Translations under genes and position numbers: made by a program
The notes under the pieces: generated by a model
Seen by the model: only the letters and a program-made list of their open reading frames with translations
Told to the model about the DNA's origin: nothing
The model's database searches: none
Part shown: positions 1-10,084 of the stretch, one piece after another
How the letters are laid out: each line of letters opens with the position of its first letter
Numbering within the stretch: the stretch's first letter is position 1
NCBI RefSeq assembly: GCF_000169175.1
Contig: NZ_AAWS01000018.1
Location: 110,170-174,169, forward strand
Reading direction: 5' to 3'
DNA: 64,000 nucleotides
From: Microscilla marina ATCC 23134
Lineage (GTDB): Bacteria > Bacteroidota > Bacteroidia > Cytophagales > Microscillaceae

Positions 1-379
1 ATACCGGGGGCTCTAGTTCATATACTTGTATTTCGCTTTCGTTGGTGATCTCCCTTATTTCATACACAATGGCTCCTGGCTTGATCAGGTTCCAACTATA
101 GCCCCGTATTTTGGCTTGCACCTGCAGGTGAATATCTTTAGGCCCCACAATGACCACCCGTTTTTCTATGCCTATTTGATGACGCAGTATCTGATCAAAA
201 TTGATAAAATGATCGATGTGGGTATGGCTAATAAATATAGCTTCAGTGTTTTGGCATTCTTTTACAGTAAGCCCGCCGGCATCGCCACAATCTACTATAT
301 AGTTGGGCGAATGATTGTCAAGTTTGAATAAGATAGAAATATCTTCGTGAGGCAGGCTTTTTATTTCGGGTAAAAACAT
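1..379 (-). CDS. MBL-fold metallohydrolase, 5' part, runs off the left edge
   Basis: The ATG is the complement of 377-379, and 126 codons are open to the window edge. The translation contains a metallo-beta-lactamase signature, ISHTHIDHFINF, in which HxHxDH supplies zinc ligands. It is preceded by IVDCGDAGGLT, the strand and loop that normally come before the signature. Spacing and the short N-terminus recall ribonuclease Z-like or small hydrolase members of the superfamily. The substrate cannot be told because the C-terminal half, with the remaining metal ligands, is missing. No signal peptide is visible, so it is probably cytoplasmic. The fold call is firm; RNase Z is only one option. Confidence 0.8.
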   Translation of the reverse strand, partial: MFLPEIKSLPHEDISILFKLDNHSPNYIVDCGDAGGLTVKECQNTEAIFISHTHIDHFINFDQILRHQIGIEKRVVIVGPKDIHLQVQAKIRGYSWNLIKPGAIVYEIREITNESEIQVYELEPPV

Positions 380-896
380 AAAGCAAAAAAAGGTTTTGGT
401 TTAGTGATCTTTCATAAATAATTTGAGCCATTAAAGTGTATCTATTGCCCTCCTTCTTCTCAAAAAAAAAGCTTCATAGCTTCGGCTATGCACCGTTTTT
501 TTTGAATTGTCTGAGAACAATATATTTTCTTAAATTGGCACATCTTATTTTTTCCAGATCACTTAGCGCTTGTTTAAATTTTGTCTGCGAAGTTAAAACA
601 GATGACTTTTACGTGCGCGAAAAAGGTGCTTTTTCTCGCCTGCTCTTCACACCCAATCGAGCCCTCTAACTTTGTAAACTTCAGAGAAATTTCTCATTTC
701 TTATAAGAAACCCCTGTCACTGGCTAATTTGCAAATATGCGAAAGTGTTGCCTGGAAAATGCGCACCACCGCAAGAACCAAAAGCAGGCAGTAGAACAGA
801 GGGTGGGTGTGTTTTTTGTCCAAAAAAGCTTTGCTTACCCCCCCCAAAAAAAATGTGCGTCCGCCACCGCAAGAGCCAAAAGCTAAAGGCTAAAAC
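380..896. other. Intergenic region with degenerate repeats, no convincing gene
   Basis: This gap lies between the start of the MBL gene and the stop of the AAA+ gene. Short ORFs here have no recognisable features and I reject them. It holds one copy of a repeat also found at 3842-3957 and two copies of a short CCACCGCAAGA(A/G)CCAAAAGC stretch, near 768-787 and 863-882. Confidence 0.6.
643..742 (+). repeat. Left copy of a diverged direct repeat flanking the AAA+ gene
   Basis: It shares, in the same order, TCTTCAC(A/G)CCC(A/G)ATCGA, CTTCAGAGA(A/G)(A/G)TTTCTCATTT, TTATAAGAAA and TTTGCAAATATG with 3842-3957. The copies have diverged and carry small indels. They lie on either side of the AAA+ ATPase gene. 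Confidence 0.6.
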
Positions 897-3671
897 CTAC
901 TGCAGCCCATACTTTTCAATCGCCTTCAGAATATGTTCAGAGTAGGCAATGAGCGGGGGTTGGTCTTTGCCAATAAACTCAGTAGCTTGCTTGAGAATAT
1001 CTTCCATTGCCCCTACCGAAATGTTGGGGTAGAACTTGGCAAGATTGCTCGACAAGTCGCGGCGGGAGTAAGCATACCCCTCCGGAACCGCATTTGCCCA
1101 ATAACGCGGGGCAGTCTTCCAGCCAGGCACCACATCGCGGCGTTTTGCCTCTTTTGCTTTCTCTTTTTGGCGTTGTTCTTTCAAGTCCTGGCGCAGAAAA
1201 TGATCCCGGTCCAGCTTTTCGCCCTTTGCCTTGCCTAGCTCAGCCGCCACCACATCCATGGCCCCCTGTAGGTGGCTTGCCCTGATCTCTATATCGCCGT
1301 TTGCCTTGGTTTCATGCGACTCATCCGCTTTCGCTAATTCGGCGGCCTTTTCTACAATTTGTATAATGTACCACTTGCTCAAGGTATAAATCTGCGCCAT
1401 GTTTTTCACCATATCTTTGCGGGCAAAGGCAAAACCCTGGGGCAAAGGCGTTGCCCAAAATTTTTCGGCCTCGGAGGGTGATAATATTTTCTTGAGCTTT
1501 CTCTCTTCCTCTTCTTTTGCCGCAGCTTTTTTTGCCTTTTCTTCGGCAGCTTTGCGCAATTTTTCCTGTGCTGCCTGCTCTTCTTTAGTTAACTTCTTTT
1601 TGGGTAACTTCTTTTGGGTTGACTTCTTTTGGGGCGCCTCTTCTTTCTCGGCGGCTTCCTTCTCCTCCTTCTTTTTGCCCATATCTTTGAGCTTGCTCAG
1701 GTCTACCAACTGCACCGTGCGGCTGCTTTTTTGCTCCGCTTCTTTGTTGCTTTTTGCTTTCTCTTCTTCCAGCAATTGATAAATCTTTGCCTGAATCTCG
1801 TTCCAGTTCAGGTTTTTTACCGCGCACAAATCGCGCAATACTACCTCTATGCCTTCCTTAAAGGGAATGTCGTGGTAGGGGCCTCCTTCCCAGCGGCGCT
1901 TGACCTTCTTTACCAACGCCTTGATGTCTTCTTCGGTAAGCACCACCGCCTGGCTCAAAATACGGGGCATATACAAAGGGTTGTACTGCCACTTGGGGGG
2001 CAGGGCGCGTTCCCACAGCAACTGTTGCAAGTACTCCTCCTCGTCTACCTGTGCCTCGTTCATCAGGTCGCGGGGGCGCACATACACTTCATCAAACTTG
2101 ATCAACTCGCTCTTGATGGCGGGCTCCATGTGCAAGTCGTAATCGAGCACCTTTACCTTGGTGCCATACACCGCCAGCGCCACCTGTTTCATTATATTGT
2201 TGATTTGCGCCCCGGTCAGCCTAAACTTTTCGCCCAGAATGCGGGCAAAATTATCGGTGGGGTACTCCAGGTTGGCGGGGCGGTAGTTTTTCCACAATTG
2301 GGTACGCTCGTCGGCTTCGGGGGGTGGCACCAATATGGTAGCCCCAATCCGGCGTTGAATCGCCGAGTCGAGGTTTTGCTGAAAGTTAGACGCCAGGATA
2401 ATGAGCCCCGGAAAACTCTCAATTTTTTGTAACAAGTTGCTCACGTCAAAGTTGGCGTAACGGTCTTTGCTGTCGTTTACCTCAGAGCGTTTGCCAATGA
2501 GGGCATCGGCTTCATCGATAAACAAAATACTGGGTTCGCCCTTGAGGTGGTCAATGGCGCGGGTGAGCTCTTCAAACACCTTGTTGATGTTTTTAGAAGT
2601 TTCGCCAATGTATTTAGACACCACCTGCGCCAGCTCCAGCTGATAGGTAACCAAGCCCACCTCTTTGCCAATCACGGTGGCAATGAGGGTTTTACCCGTG
2701 CCCGGAGGGCCTTGCAACAAGCTAATGTAGCCGCTCTTGAAATGACCGCTCGCTTCGGCATCGTTGAAAAAGTCTTTGCCATTGCGGGCGTAATTGAGCA
2801 AAGGAGTCAAGGCGTTTTTGGTTTCGTCGTTGAGCACCAAATCGTCAAAAGTAAGCGGGGTGTCGAGCTTGGTAATGGGCAAGTCTTTGTTTTCTTCGGG
2901 CAAGGGCATATTGCCGCCCAAAAAGTATTGCCAGATGTTGGGGTTGAGCGAGATGAGGAGGTTTTTCCATTCGTCGGCAAGGTCAGGTCTCCCGGTCATT
3001 TTTGCCTGGGCGCTTCCCAGTTCTATGCCCCATTTGCCCAAGTGGTGGTTTTGCTTACGGAAACGTAACTGGTACGCTGCCTGATTTTTGAGGTCTACTC
3101 CGGCAAGCAAATAAAACAAGGTTTGCATAGTAGGCATAAAGCGCCGCTCGCTGTCTTTGGTTTGCCCCCCTACAAACACCGCAACGATGGGTTGCTGGAG
3201 CAATTCGATAAAAGCAAAAAACAAAGCGTCGTTGAGGCTCAGCGCCATCACCATTGCCATCAGCAGGCGCTCGGGTGCTTTTTCGGTCAGCTGGTGTTTT
3301 TGTAGCCAGGCTTTGTAGTGACTTTTGGCGGGGAGCTCAGGCAATTTTACTGCCACCCCCTTGAAGTCTGGCTGAGCAAAAAAACTTTTGAAATCGACTT
3401 TGCTATCTTTGTTTACATACCGCAGCCACAATACCTGCAAAAACCAGTTGAGTTCTTTGTAAACTGCCTCAAGGCTGGCTTCCTTTACTCCTTCAGTATC
3501 CATCACCATGTGCCCAAAATACGTTTGAATTTGCCCAAGTCGTTTTTCTTCTGCCTTGGAGGGGCTTCCCTGCTGAATGATTTCTCTGAATATTTTTTGC
3601 TGAAGCGCTTCTTCGCTTAAGTTTTCATTGTCATTTTCAAAGTCGTCTGAAGGAAAATCAAGTTCTGCCAT
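897..3671 (-). CDS. AAA+ ATPase, contractile-injection-system type, with repeated C-terminal domain
   Basis: I chose the ATG at 3671 (924 aa); an in-frame TTG at 3695 would add 8 residues. Residues 130-250 are a helical region with RRFMPTMQTLFYLLAG near 178, which resembles the GFLPTGET-type motif I recall in N-terminal domains of extracellular contractile injection system (eCIS, Afp15/Pvc15-like) ATPases. A single AAA+ module follows: Walker A GPPGTGKT at 321-328, Walker B ILFIDEADA near 382, a sensor-1 Asn near 429 and an Arg pair at 440-441. After it come three copies of a W-x-LP-x-G-F/Y motif (near 553, 739 and 858) and a Lys/Glu-rich linker (632-727). No signal peptide is present. ATPase is certain; the eCIS link is inference, since no sheath, tube or baseplate gene lies in the window. 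It is divergent from the 1612-aa gene. Confidence 0.85.
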   Translation of the reverse strand: MAELDFPSDDFENDNENLSEEALQQKIFREIIQQGSPSKAEEKRLGQIQTYFGHMVMDTEGVKEASLEAVYKELNWFLQVLWLRYVNKDSKVDFKSFFAQPDFKGVAVKLPELPAKSHYKAWLQKHQLTEKAPERLLMAMVMALSLNDALFFAFIELLQQPIVAVFVGGQTKDSERRFMPTMQTLFYLLAGVDLKNQAAYQLRFRKQNHHLGKWGIELGSAQAKMTGRPDLADEWKNLLISLNPNIWQYFLGGNMPLPEENKDLPITKLDTPLTFDDLVLNDETKNALTPLLNYARNGKDFFNDAEASGHFKSGYISLLQGPPGTGKTLIATVIGKEVGLVTYQLELAQVVSKYIGETSKNINKVFEELTRAIDHLKGEPSILFIDEADALIGKRSEVNDSKDRYANFDVSNLLQKIESFPGLIILASNFQQNLDSAIQRRIGATILVPPPEADERTQLWKNYRPANLEYPTDNFARILGEKFRLTGAQINNIMKQVALAVYGTKVKVLDYDLHMEPAIKSELIKFDEVYVRPRDLMNEAQVDEEEYLQQLLWERALPPKWQYNPLYMPRILSQAVVLTEEDIKALVKKVKRRWEGGPYHDIPFKEGIEVVLRDLCAVKNLNWNEIQAKIYQLLEEEKAKSNKEAEQKSSRTVQLVDLSKLKDMGKKKEEKEAAEKEEAPQKKSTQKKLPKKKLTKEEQAAQEKLRKAAEEKAKKAAAKEEEERKLKKILSPSEAEKFWATPLPQGFAFARKDMVKNMAQIYTLSKWYIIQIVEKAAELAKADESHETKANGDIEIRASHLQGAMDVVAAELGKAKGEKLDRDHFLRQDLKEQRQKEKAKEAKRRDVVPGWKTAPRYWANAVPEGYAYSRRDLSSNLAKFYPNISVGAMEDILKQATEFIGKDQPPLIAYSEHILKAIEKYGLQ

Positions 3672-4127
3672 ACCAATGTTTGTTTTAATGTTCAATGTTT
3701 TAGCTTTTAGCCTCTCCGTACGGCGGAGTGGAGCAAAGCTCTCATTCGCTTTAGCTTGTCGCAGGTGGCGTGCGCGTTTGTTTTTTTTAATGTTTGATAT
3801 TTTAGCTTTTAGCCGTTAGACATTCTCCGCCTCGGGCAGTGTCTTCACGCCCGATCGAAACTTCGTGTTTCGCAAGCTTCAGAGAGGTTTCTCATTTTTT
3901 ATAAGAAAACCCTATTTTTATTTGCGAGCTTTTTCGCATATTTGCAAATATGGTTGTTTTCAGTGACGAATTTTATCACAAGCCTTTACTGTTACCACAC
4001 ACCACGCAAATTTGCAAATATTTAGTCAAACTTTGTGCATGTTTTGTATAAAAGCCCTCAAAATAGTATTTTGCCTCCTACTTTTAGATACACGGAAAAT
4101 CAGGCGATAAAACGAACAACACACACA
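3672..4127. promoter_or_regulatory. Divergent intergenic region between the AAA+ gene and the large coiled-coil gene
   Basis: These 456 bases must hold the promoters of both divergent genes. I see no clear -33/-7 pair. The region contains the right copy of the direct repeat and several TTTGCAAATAT-like strings (near 3950 and 4010), which could be binding sites. Two copies of TTTTAGCTTTTAGCC lie near 3700 and 3800. Confidence 0.5.
3842..3957 (+). repeat. Right copy of a diverged direct repeat flanking the AAA+ gene
   Basis: Partner of 643-742. The right copy has extra bases around CTTTTTCGCATATTTGC, which is also the reverse complement of the GCAAATATGCGAAAG end of the left copy, so the 3' end is itself palindromic. 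Confidence 0.6.
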
Positions 4128-7100
4128 ATGGACGACGAAGAGCTTTTACAACTACTTTTACAACAACAACAAGGTACTGACACAGTAGACAACAAAGAAG
4201 GAGCCCATCAACAGCGTTGGAAAAATTTGTTGCAGGAACAACAAATTCCAACCCTTTCGAGAGATAGTTTTACCTGGACAATTGATGCCGATGGTGATCA
4301 ACAAGAGAAAGAACTCCAGCTTAAATTTGACCGGAGCGACGGCTTGGTATTGCTCACGGCTACCTACCGACCCCAAAGAACCGACAAAACACCTGAATCT
4401 AAACCCATTGGTTTTTTTCAGGTAAAAAAGCCCGAACTGTTTTATGTATGGCATGAGATCTCGTCTAATGGAATGGAGCCTTATCAATTGTTTTTTTCTT
4501 TGGATTCGTTCGAACGGGCGTTTTTAGATGGTTATGCCAAATTGCCTTTGCATATAAGGGCTGCGTTGATCAAAGAAATTAATGAAAACAGGCATGAAAA
4601 CTTGTTTGAAGAAGTGGTAGACCATTTTGAAAGCGACGATCAATACATTGTGGGACACGATAACCATTGGTCTAAGGAGTTAATTACGCCGCTCAACCTG
4701 GCAAAAGCGTCTGAACAGGATGTGTTGGAAATAAAACCCGTAAAAACCGGAGATACCATTACTTATGTGTTTAGCAAAGACGAGAAAGTAATTGGGAGCT
4801 TTAGTGTGCTAAACGAAGAAAGCCAGGAGCCTTTGCTTACCAAGGGCAACTATTCTAAAAAAGACAAAGACGGCAAGATTGACCCGGTAGCAGAAAAAGA
4901 AGCGGAGGCAGCCGACCTTAAATTTGGTACTTTTACTATCCCCGTCAAAGCGGGAGATGGCAACCATTCGGGAGACCACGATTACCAACTGTTGTTTGTG
5001 CCCGGCGAGCACCCCCAAACCGCCAAGGTATATGTGTCGGCAGATGGTCGCTTGTCGTGGCCGGGGGCTTTTACTATTCCTATGCCTTACAGCAATCAGC
5101 GAGACATTGCCTATACCCCAGTGGTGGCTTCTGACCATTTAGACATCTATTTTCACCCGCCGGGGCTCTTGCCAGTTATATCTAACACAAAGCCTGATTT
5201 AAGCCTTCGGATCCAAAAGATGAGCTCCGACCTGGAGCAGTTTCAGGAATACGTATACATAGAAAAACACCGGGTAGAAGCGTTGCATATTTATACCAAA
5301 GCCGGGCACCGTACTTATCCCTTGTATTACCGCAATGGGATGTTGCAAACCCGCAAGGCAAACCCCACCGATGATGCTTTTCAGAAGGCAGCCGTTAAAC
5401 ACGCCCGTAAAAACCTGACCACCCCTACTAACGAACAGTCGCTCAAGCAAACCAAAGAAGCGCTTGCGATGCAGGAAGAGGCCATGGTGCAGCAAATATG
5501 GTTGAACCAAATGCCTTCGTTTAAGTTGGCAGAGTATACCTACGTAGACCTTGACAAAGACCCTAAAGAATATTATCAGCAATACCTGAGCACTATGGTA
5601 TTGTTGCGCACGGTAGCCCCTTTGCTGAGCACCATCAAAGAAACCAAAGCCTTGCCTACCGATCCGTTTGATGTTTTTCAGTTGAAAATGGCGGCAGAAC
5701 AGGTAAACACCCTGAGTACCTGGATAGACCAGGCACACACTGCCTTGATATCGCCCGAAATAAGAGACAAAGTGCCCAATATGCGCAATGTTAAGCTGGG
5801 TAAACCGCTGCACGAAGTGCTCGACTCAGAGGATGTAACCGCCCTTGCCGGACTCAATATAGACGCCATTGCTGAGGGTTATCGTTCGTCTATGTTGTAT
5901 ATAGGCAAGCAGTGGATGAAAAGAGCCCTGAAGCCAGATGAAAACCGGAAGGTAAAAGACGCCCAAAAAAAGGGCATTGACGAAATAGGGAACCGTCGCA
6001 AAAACTTTCACGACTTTGCCAAAGAAAAAGGGCTTGCCGAAAACCAGGAAATCATCAAGGTACCTGCTTTTTTTTACCTCAAAACCGATTGGTATGCCAA
6101 AGAGCGGGAAAAAATGTCGAAACCCGCCCAACAATACCTCGACACTCACCAAACCCCCGCCCTGGAAGTGCCTATTCACGTATACAAACAAGTCAATAAG
6201 AATGACAATACCTGTACCTGGCACGTAGTGAGTACCTTTAGCCGTACTATGGACACCCACTACTACAAGTCGCTGGAGCTCAAAACTGCCGAAGACCAGA
6301 AGACTTACGCCGATTTTCCGCCCATTGCCTTGTTTGAGTTGCTCAACAACGACGACCACCTGCCCCCTGGCTGGCTCATATATAACCTGCCTGATGGCAG
6401 CCAGGCTACTCCTATAGAAATTACCACCCATGTAGACGCTGAAGACATTGCCATGTGGGTGGGGTTGATTTTGCTGGCGGCAGGGGTCATCTTCTTTACT
6501 GGTGGCTGGGGGTCGGCATTGGTAGTAGGAGGGCTAGAGTTTTCGGCGGCTTCAGCGGCATTTACCCTGGCAACCCTTGCCGGGGGAACTGGTGCCGCCC
6601 TGATGCTGCACCGCAAAGGCGAAAACGGCACGCTCACCCAGGAAGAAAAGGTGTTTGCCTGGCTTGATATTGCCTCCGCGCTGTTGGCGGGTCCTTTGTT
6701 TTTGGCGGGGGCTGCCGTAAAAGGGGCACGTGCTACCCAAATGTTGCACAATGCCGCCAACTACAACAACATTACCCAGTCGTTTCAGCGCATGGGGGGG
6801 GTGTATTGTGCCACCATCAAGCTGGGCGACCTTGCCATAGACAGCACCGTGATGATTATGCTGGCGCCCAAAGCCCTGGAGCAAATCAGCGACATTATGG
6901 CGGGGCCAGGCTCTACCGGAGAAAAAACCGTGGCATTGGCGAAAGTATTGCCTTTGCTGGCGCTGCAATATGGCTTGTTTTTGGGTACGTTCAAGGGGCG
7001 CGCCAAAGAAATAGGCAACGATGCCAGCCCTGCTTTCAAAAAGATCAAAGAAATGTTGCCCAAGGCATTGGGTGGGGGCAACAAAAACATTGACTCGAAG

Positions 7101-8966
7101 GCGGTGATAGACCCTACCCTGAAGGTAGACCAAACCAGCGCCCCCGAAATACAAGCCCTGAAAAAAGCAGGCTGGGACACCGAAGCCCTGAACGCGGTGT
7201 ATAGCCGGGCGGGCGAAAAACGGTTTTTGAAACGAATGGATGCTTTTAACCAGGTAGACGCCCAAGAGCTCAAGGTACTAAAAAAGCTCTACCCCGAAGA
7301 AGACCTCCTCTATGCCTTGTATACCCACGGCAGCCTCAAAAAGGCACGCCAGGCACTGGATGCCCACTTTGGCTATGCCAATAGTGAAAGCCTGCTACAG
7401 AAGCTGAGGGCGGGCGAAGGGGTAGGCTATAGCCAGGATGTGGCGCCCAAAAAGAAAATATTTGACCAAAAGGTAAAAGATGAAGCCACCGCCAAAAAAA
7501 CCTATGACGACCAAACCGAGGTAACCGACAAGGCGTTGATCTCGGAAGGTGAAATGGCGAAGGCGTTTGAACAAGCCGAGGCGGTACTGAGCCAGGCACA
7601 AACCCGTAAAACCACCTTTGAAAACCTGAAAAAAGGCGAAGAAGAAAAAATTAGCCGCCTTGCCACCGAGGGCGATGCCTTGCGCAAGGGCAACGCTGAC
7701 CTACAGGGCAAAAATACCGAAACCCTGCAGCAAGACCTCAAGAAATGGCAGGACGAACTGGGCGAAAAACAACGGGAGGTGGCGAAACAAAAGAAGGAGT
7801 TGGAAATTGAAAAAGACGTTTTTAAAAATTACAAAAAAGAATTTAATGATAAATACCAAGACTTTGAAAAAACCGTAGAAGCCAAAAAGCTCAAAAAAAT
7901 CAGCAAGGAACAAGGTAAGTTTGCCAAAAAAATGCGGGACAAAAAAGGACGGTTTAAAAACAGCTTGCGCCTCAAGAAAAAATACGCCAAAACCGTGAAG
8001 CGCCTGGAGCGGGAAGCCCAAAACGCCCTGGACAGGTTTAGGTACGACAAACGCACCAAAAAGAAGTTTGACAACTATGTTGCATATCAAGAGAAGGTAT
8101 TTGCGAAAAAAGCAGGTGAAATAAAACAATTGGAAGATGTCATTATTCCTGGTTTGAAAAAAAACCTTGCTGGTGGAAAAAGTCTAGTCGCCACCAACCA
8201 ACGCCTGGCAAAACACCAAGAGTCGTTGGCAACCTACAAAGGCGAATTGCAAGGAAGCAAAACCGACGTAAAAAACGCTGAACTTGCCCTGCAACAAGCC
8301 AAAAAAGACTGGCAGCTCGCCCAGGACAATCTCAAGACCGCCCAAGTGCTCAAGGGCCGCCACGAAAAAGCCTGGAAACAAGCCCAACTAGACCGGGTAA
8401 ACGCCGAAACCCTGTACAAAATGCGGATAAGGCAATACCGCCAGCTCAAAACCGCCGCCAACCAAGCCAGTAAGAAGGTGGCACGCCGCCGTTGGTTGAT
8501 GGAGGGCATCAAACAACGCTACCATTGGCAATACCAATTGGCGGTGTTGTTGCGCCAAGGCTTGGCAAAGCCACCCTTGCGCTACGGACAACCCGGCTAC
8601 CTCGACCAATGGAAGGGGATATGGAGCATAGCCAAAACCCTGGTGGGCATGGTGCCGGGGCAAGTGGGCGACTACCCCCTAGAGGTACAGGCAACGATCA
8701 AGGCGTATAAAAAAGAACTGGACGCTACCTTGCTATTGGCAAGGCAGGGCCTGGCGGCTTATTTTAGGGAGTATACGGTAGAGCTTACCCAAAAAGCCGC
8801 CACCCCCGCTGAAGCGTTTGCTATAGTAGCCCAACACCTGCAAAGTCTGGAAAAAGTGACCGATGATTTTCCTAAAGACGCCCTGCAAACGTTGGTAAGT
8901 CAACTCATTGCCCTGCAAAAAGACATTGTGGAGGCAGAAAAAGCCTTGTTAACTCCAAAGAAATAG
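4128..8966 (+). CDS. Large unknown protein with hydrophobic core and long coiled coil
   Basis: I chose the ATG at 4128 (1612 aa, beginning MDDEELLQLL); an in-frame GTG at 4035 is less likely. I do not recognise the N-terminal 770 residues, which look soluble and have no signal peptide. Residues about 775-825, 842-871 and 935-955 are hydrophobic and rich in Gly/Ala (including a LDIASALLAGP stretch), like the pre-toxin or membrane-insertion segments of large polymorphic toxins. Residues about 1105-1455 are very rich in Lys, Glu, Gln and Ala, with heptad character, and predict a long coiled coil. The tail ends KALLTPKK. The gene faces the AAA+ ATPase and stops 2 bases before the first TPR gene, so coupled expression is likely. 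An effector or pore-forming role is possible; no catalytic motif was found. Confidence 0.75.
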   Translation: MDDEELLQLLLQQQQGTDTVDNKEGAHQQRWKNLLQEQQIPTLSRDSFTWTIDADGDQQEKELQLKFDRSDGLVLLTATYRPQRTDKTPESKPIGFFQVKKPELFYVWHEISSNGMEPYQLFFSLDSFERAFLDGYAKLPLHIRAALIKEINENRHENLFEEVVDHFESDDQYIVGHDNHWSKELITPLNLAKASEQDVLEIKPVKTGDTITYVFSKDEKVIGSFSVLNEESQEPLLTKGNYSKKDKDGKIDPVAEKEAEAADLKFGTFTIPVKAGDGNHSGDHDYQLLFVPGEHPQTAKVYVSADGRLSWPGAFTIPMPYSNQRDIAYTPVVASDHLDIYFHPPGLLPVISNTKPDLSLRIQKMSSDLEQFQEYVYIEKHRVEALHIYTKAGHRTYPLYYRNGMLQTRKANPTDDAFQKAAVKHARKNLTTPTNEQSLKQTKEALAMQEEAMVQQIWLNQMPSFKLAEYTYVDLDKDPKEYYQQYLSTMVLLRTVAPLLSTIKETKALPTDPFDVFQLKMAAEQVNTLSTWIDQAHTALISPEIRDKVPNMRNVKLGKPLHEVLDSEDVTALAGLNIDAIAEGYRSSMLYIGKQWMKRALKPDENRKVKDAQKKGIDEIGNRRKNFHDFAKEKGLAENQEIIKVPAFFYLKTDWYAKEREKMSKPAQQYLDTHQTPALEVPIHVYKQVNKNDNTCTWHVVSTFSRTMDTHYYKSLELKTAEDQKTYADFPPIALFELLNNDDHLPPGWLIYNLPDGSQATPIEITTHVDAEDIAMWVGLILLAAGVIFFTGGWGSALVVGGLEFSAASAAFTLATLAGGTGAALMLHRKGENGTLTQEEKVFAWLDIASALLAGPLFLAGAAVKGARATQMLHNAANYNNITQSFQRMGGVYCATIKLGDLAIDSTVMIMLAPKALEQISDIMAGPGSTGEKTVALAKVLPLLALQYGLFLGTFKGRAKEIGNDASPAFKKIKEMLPKALGGGNKNIDSKAVIDPTLKVDQTSAPEIQALKKAGWDTEALNAVYSRAGEKRFLKRMDAFNQVDAQELKVLKKLYPEEDLLYALYTHGSLKKARQALDAHFGYANSESLLQKLRAGEGVGYSQDVAPKKKIFDQKVKDEATAKKTYDDQTEVTDKALISEGEMAKAFEQAEAVLSQAQTRKTTFENLKKGEEEKISRLATEGDALRKGNADLQGKNTETLQQDLKKWQDELGEKQREVAKQKKELEIEKDVFKNYKKEFNDKYQDFEKTVEAKKLKKISKEQGKFAKKMRDKKGRFKNSLRLKKKYAKTVKRLEREAQNALDRFRYDKRTKKKFDNYVAYQEKVFAKKAGEIKQLEDVIIPGLKKNLAGGKSLVATNQRLAKHQESLATYKGELQGSKTDVKNAELALQQAKKDWQLAQDNLKTAQVLKGRHEKAWKQAQLDRVNAETLYKMRIRQYRQLKTAANQASKKVARRRWLMEGIKQRYHWQYQLAVLLRQGLAKPPLRYGQPGYLDQWKGIWSIAKTLVGMVPGQVGDYPLEVQATIKAYKKELDATLLLARQGLAAYFREYTVELTQKAATPAEAFAIVAQHLQSLEKVTDDFPKDALQTLVSQLIALQKDIVEAEKALLTPKK

Positions 8967-8968
8967 CC

Positions 8969-10084
8969 ATGAAAAGATTGATCATTAGCGTAGCGTTATT
9001 TTTTCACTGCATTGTTACTTTTGCTCAAACCCAAGACCTTATGTCATTATCAACTATAGCCGATAGCCTCTATTCAGCCAAAAACTACAAGGCTACCCTA
9101 AAAATAGTAGATAAAATACTGGCAAAGGACGCCCACAACTATGAGGCTTACATCACCCGTTCGTTGGTGTATAACGACTTGGGAAACGATGCCAAAGAAG
9201 AAGAAGCCCTGAAAAAAGCGGTAGAAGTAGCGCCAAAAGAACTGGAAGTATACCAACGTTATGGTGGTTTTTTATCAGGAAGCAAACGTTTGCCTGATGC
9301 TCGTGACATATACCTCCAAGGAATACAACATTTGCCTGATAACGCCAATTTGTATGCCGATTTAGCGAGTGTTTATAAGCGAATGAATGATGATAAAAAA
9401 GCATTAGAAATGGTAAACAAAGCCATTATCTTAGATGCTAAAATACCTCGTTATTACTTTTTGCGTGCGTATATTTTTTCGAGTTTAAATAACAACGAGC
9501 TTGCTTTGAAAAGCTACACCCAATCGCTTGAACTAGATTCTGATCCATTGACCTACAGCGCCCGCGCAGATTTAAAACTGAAAATGAAGGACTACCAAGG
9601 TGCTTTGGCTGACTACACTAAAGCAGAGGAGTTAGACAGTGTAACCTACAAAGGGGCCATTGAGGAGTGTAAACGAAAAATAGGGACAGCTTATGCTTAT
9701 GATTATGATGTCTGGAAAGAAAAAGATTTGGCAAAAGCATTGGGGTACGCTAGAGAAGCTTTAAAGTGGCCTTTGTCTAAAGAGCTACGGGCTTGGATGG
9801 ATTCTGCCATTAAATGGGGTACCAAAGAGTTAATAGAACGCGAACAAGCTGCTAAAGACGCCATTATCAATAAAAAGCTTTTGACCGAAGCCGAGATATT
9901 TCGTCAGCGGGGCATTGCCCTCATCAAGGCAAAAAAATACCAGGAAGCCGCCCAGGTACTAGAGAAGGGCATGATGGTTTTGATTAAATCGGCGGAACTT
10001 GCCATACACCCTTTGTACAATAAAATTTACCTACTACGCAAAGATTGTTTGGCGGCGGTAGAAGAGGCAAAGAAGAAGAATTAA
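8969..10084 (+). CDS. Secreted TPR protein, array copy 1
   Basis: This is 371 aa with a Sec signal (MKRLIISVALFFHCIVTFAQ) followed by about five TPR-like helix pairs; ADYTKAEELD is a typical TPR end. TPRs are protein-binding scaffolds, here probably periplasmic. The ATG lies 2 bases after the stop of the 1612-aa gene, which fits translational coupling. The N-terminal half matches copy 4 nearly exactly. The middle (about residues 125-200) is unlike the other copies, and the KWPLSKELRAW segment is also unique. The C-terminal 70 residues (RQRGIALIKAKKYQEAA) are common to all copies. A terminator follows. This is probably the founder, since its leader is the real end of the upstream gene. Confidence 0.8.
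   Translation: MKRLIISVALFFHCIVTFAQTQDLMSLSTIADSLYSAKNYKATLKIVDKILAKDAHNYEAYITRSLVYNDLGNDAKEEEALKKAVEVAPKELEVYQRYGGFLSGSKRLPDARDIYLQGIQHLPDNANLYADLASVYKRMNDDKKALEMVNKAIILDAKIPRYYFLRAYIFSSLNNNELALKSYTQSLELDSDPLTYSARADLKLKMKDYQGALADYTKAEELDSVTYKGAIEECKRKIGTAYAYDYDVWKEKDLAKALGYAREALKWPLSKELRAWMDSAIKWGTKELIEREQAAKDAIINKKLLTEAEIFRQRGIALIKAKKYQEAAQVLEKGMMVLIKSAELAIHPLYNKIYLLRKDCLAAVEEAKKKN

Noticed and set aside
436..669. 77-codon frame in the left intergenic region.
   Set aside because: It overlaps the start of the repeated element at 643 and has no recognisable composition or upstream signal.
1629..2432. 267-codon frame opposite the AAA+ ATPase gene.
   Set aside because: It lies wholly inside a gene with Walker motifs and shows no domain of its own.
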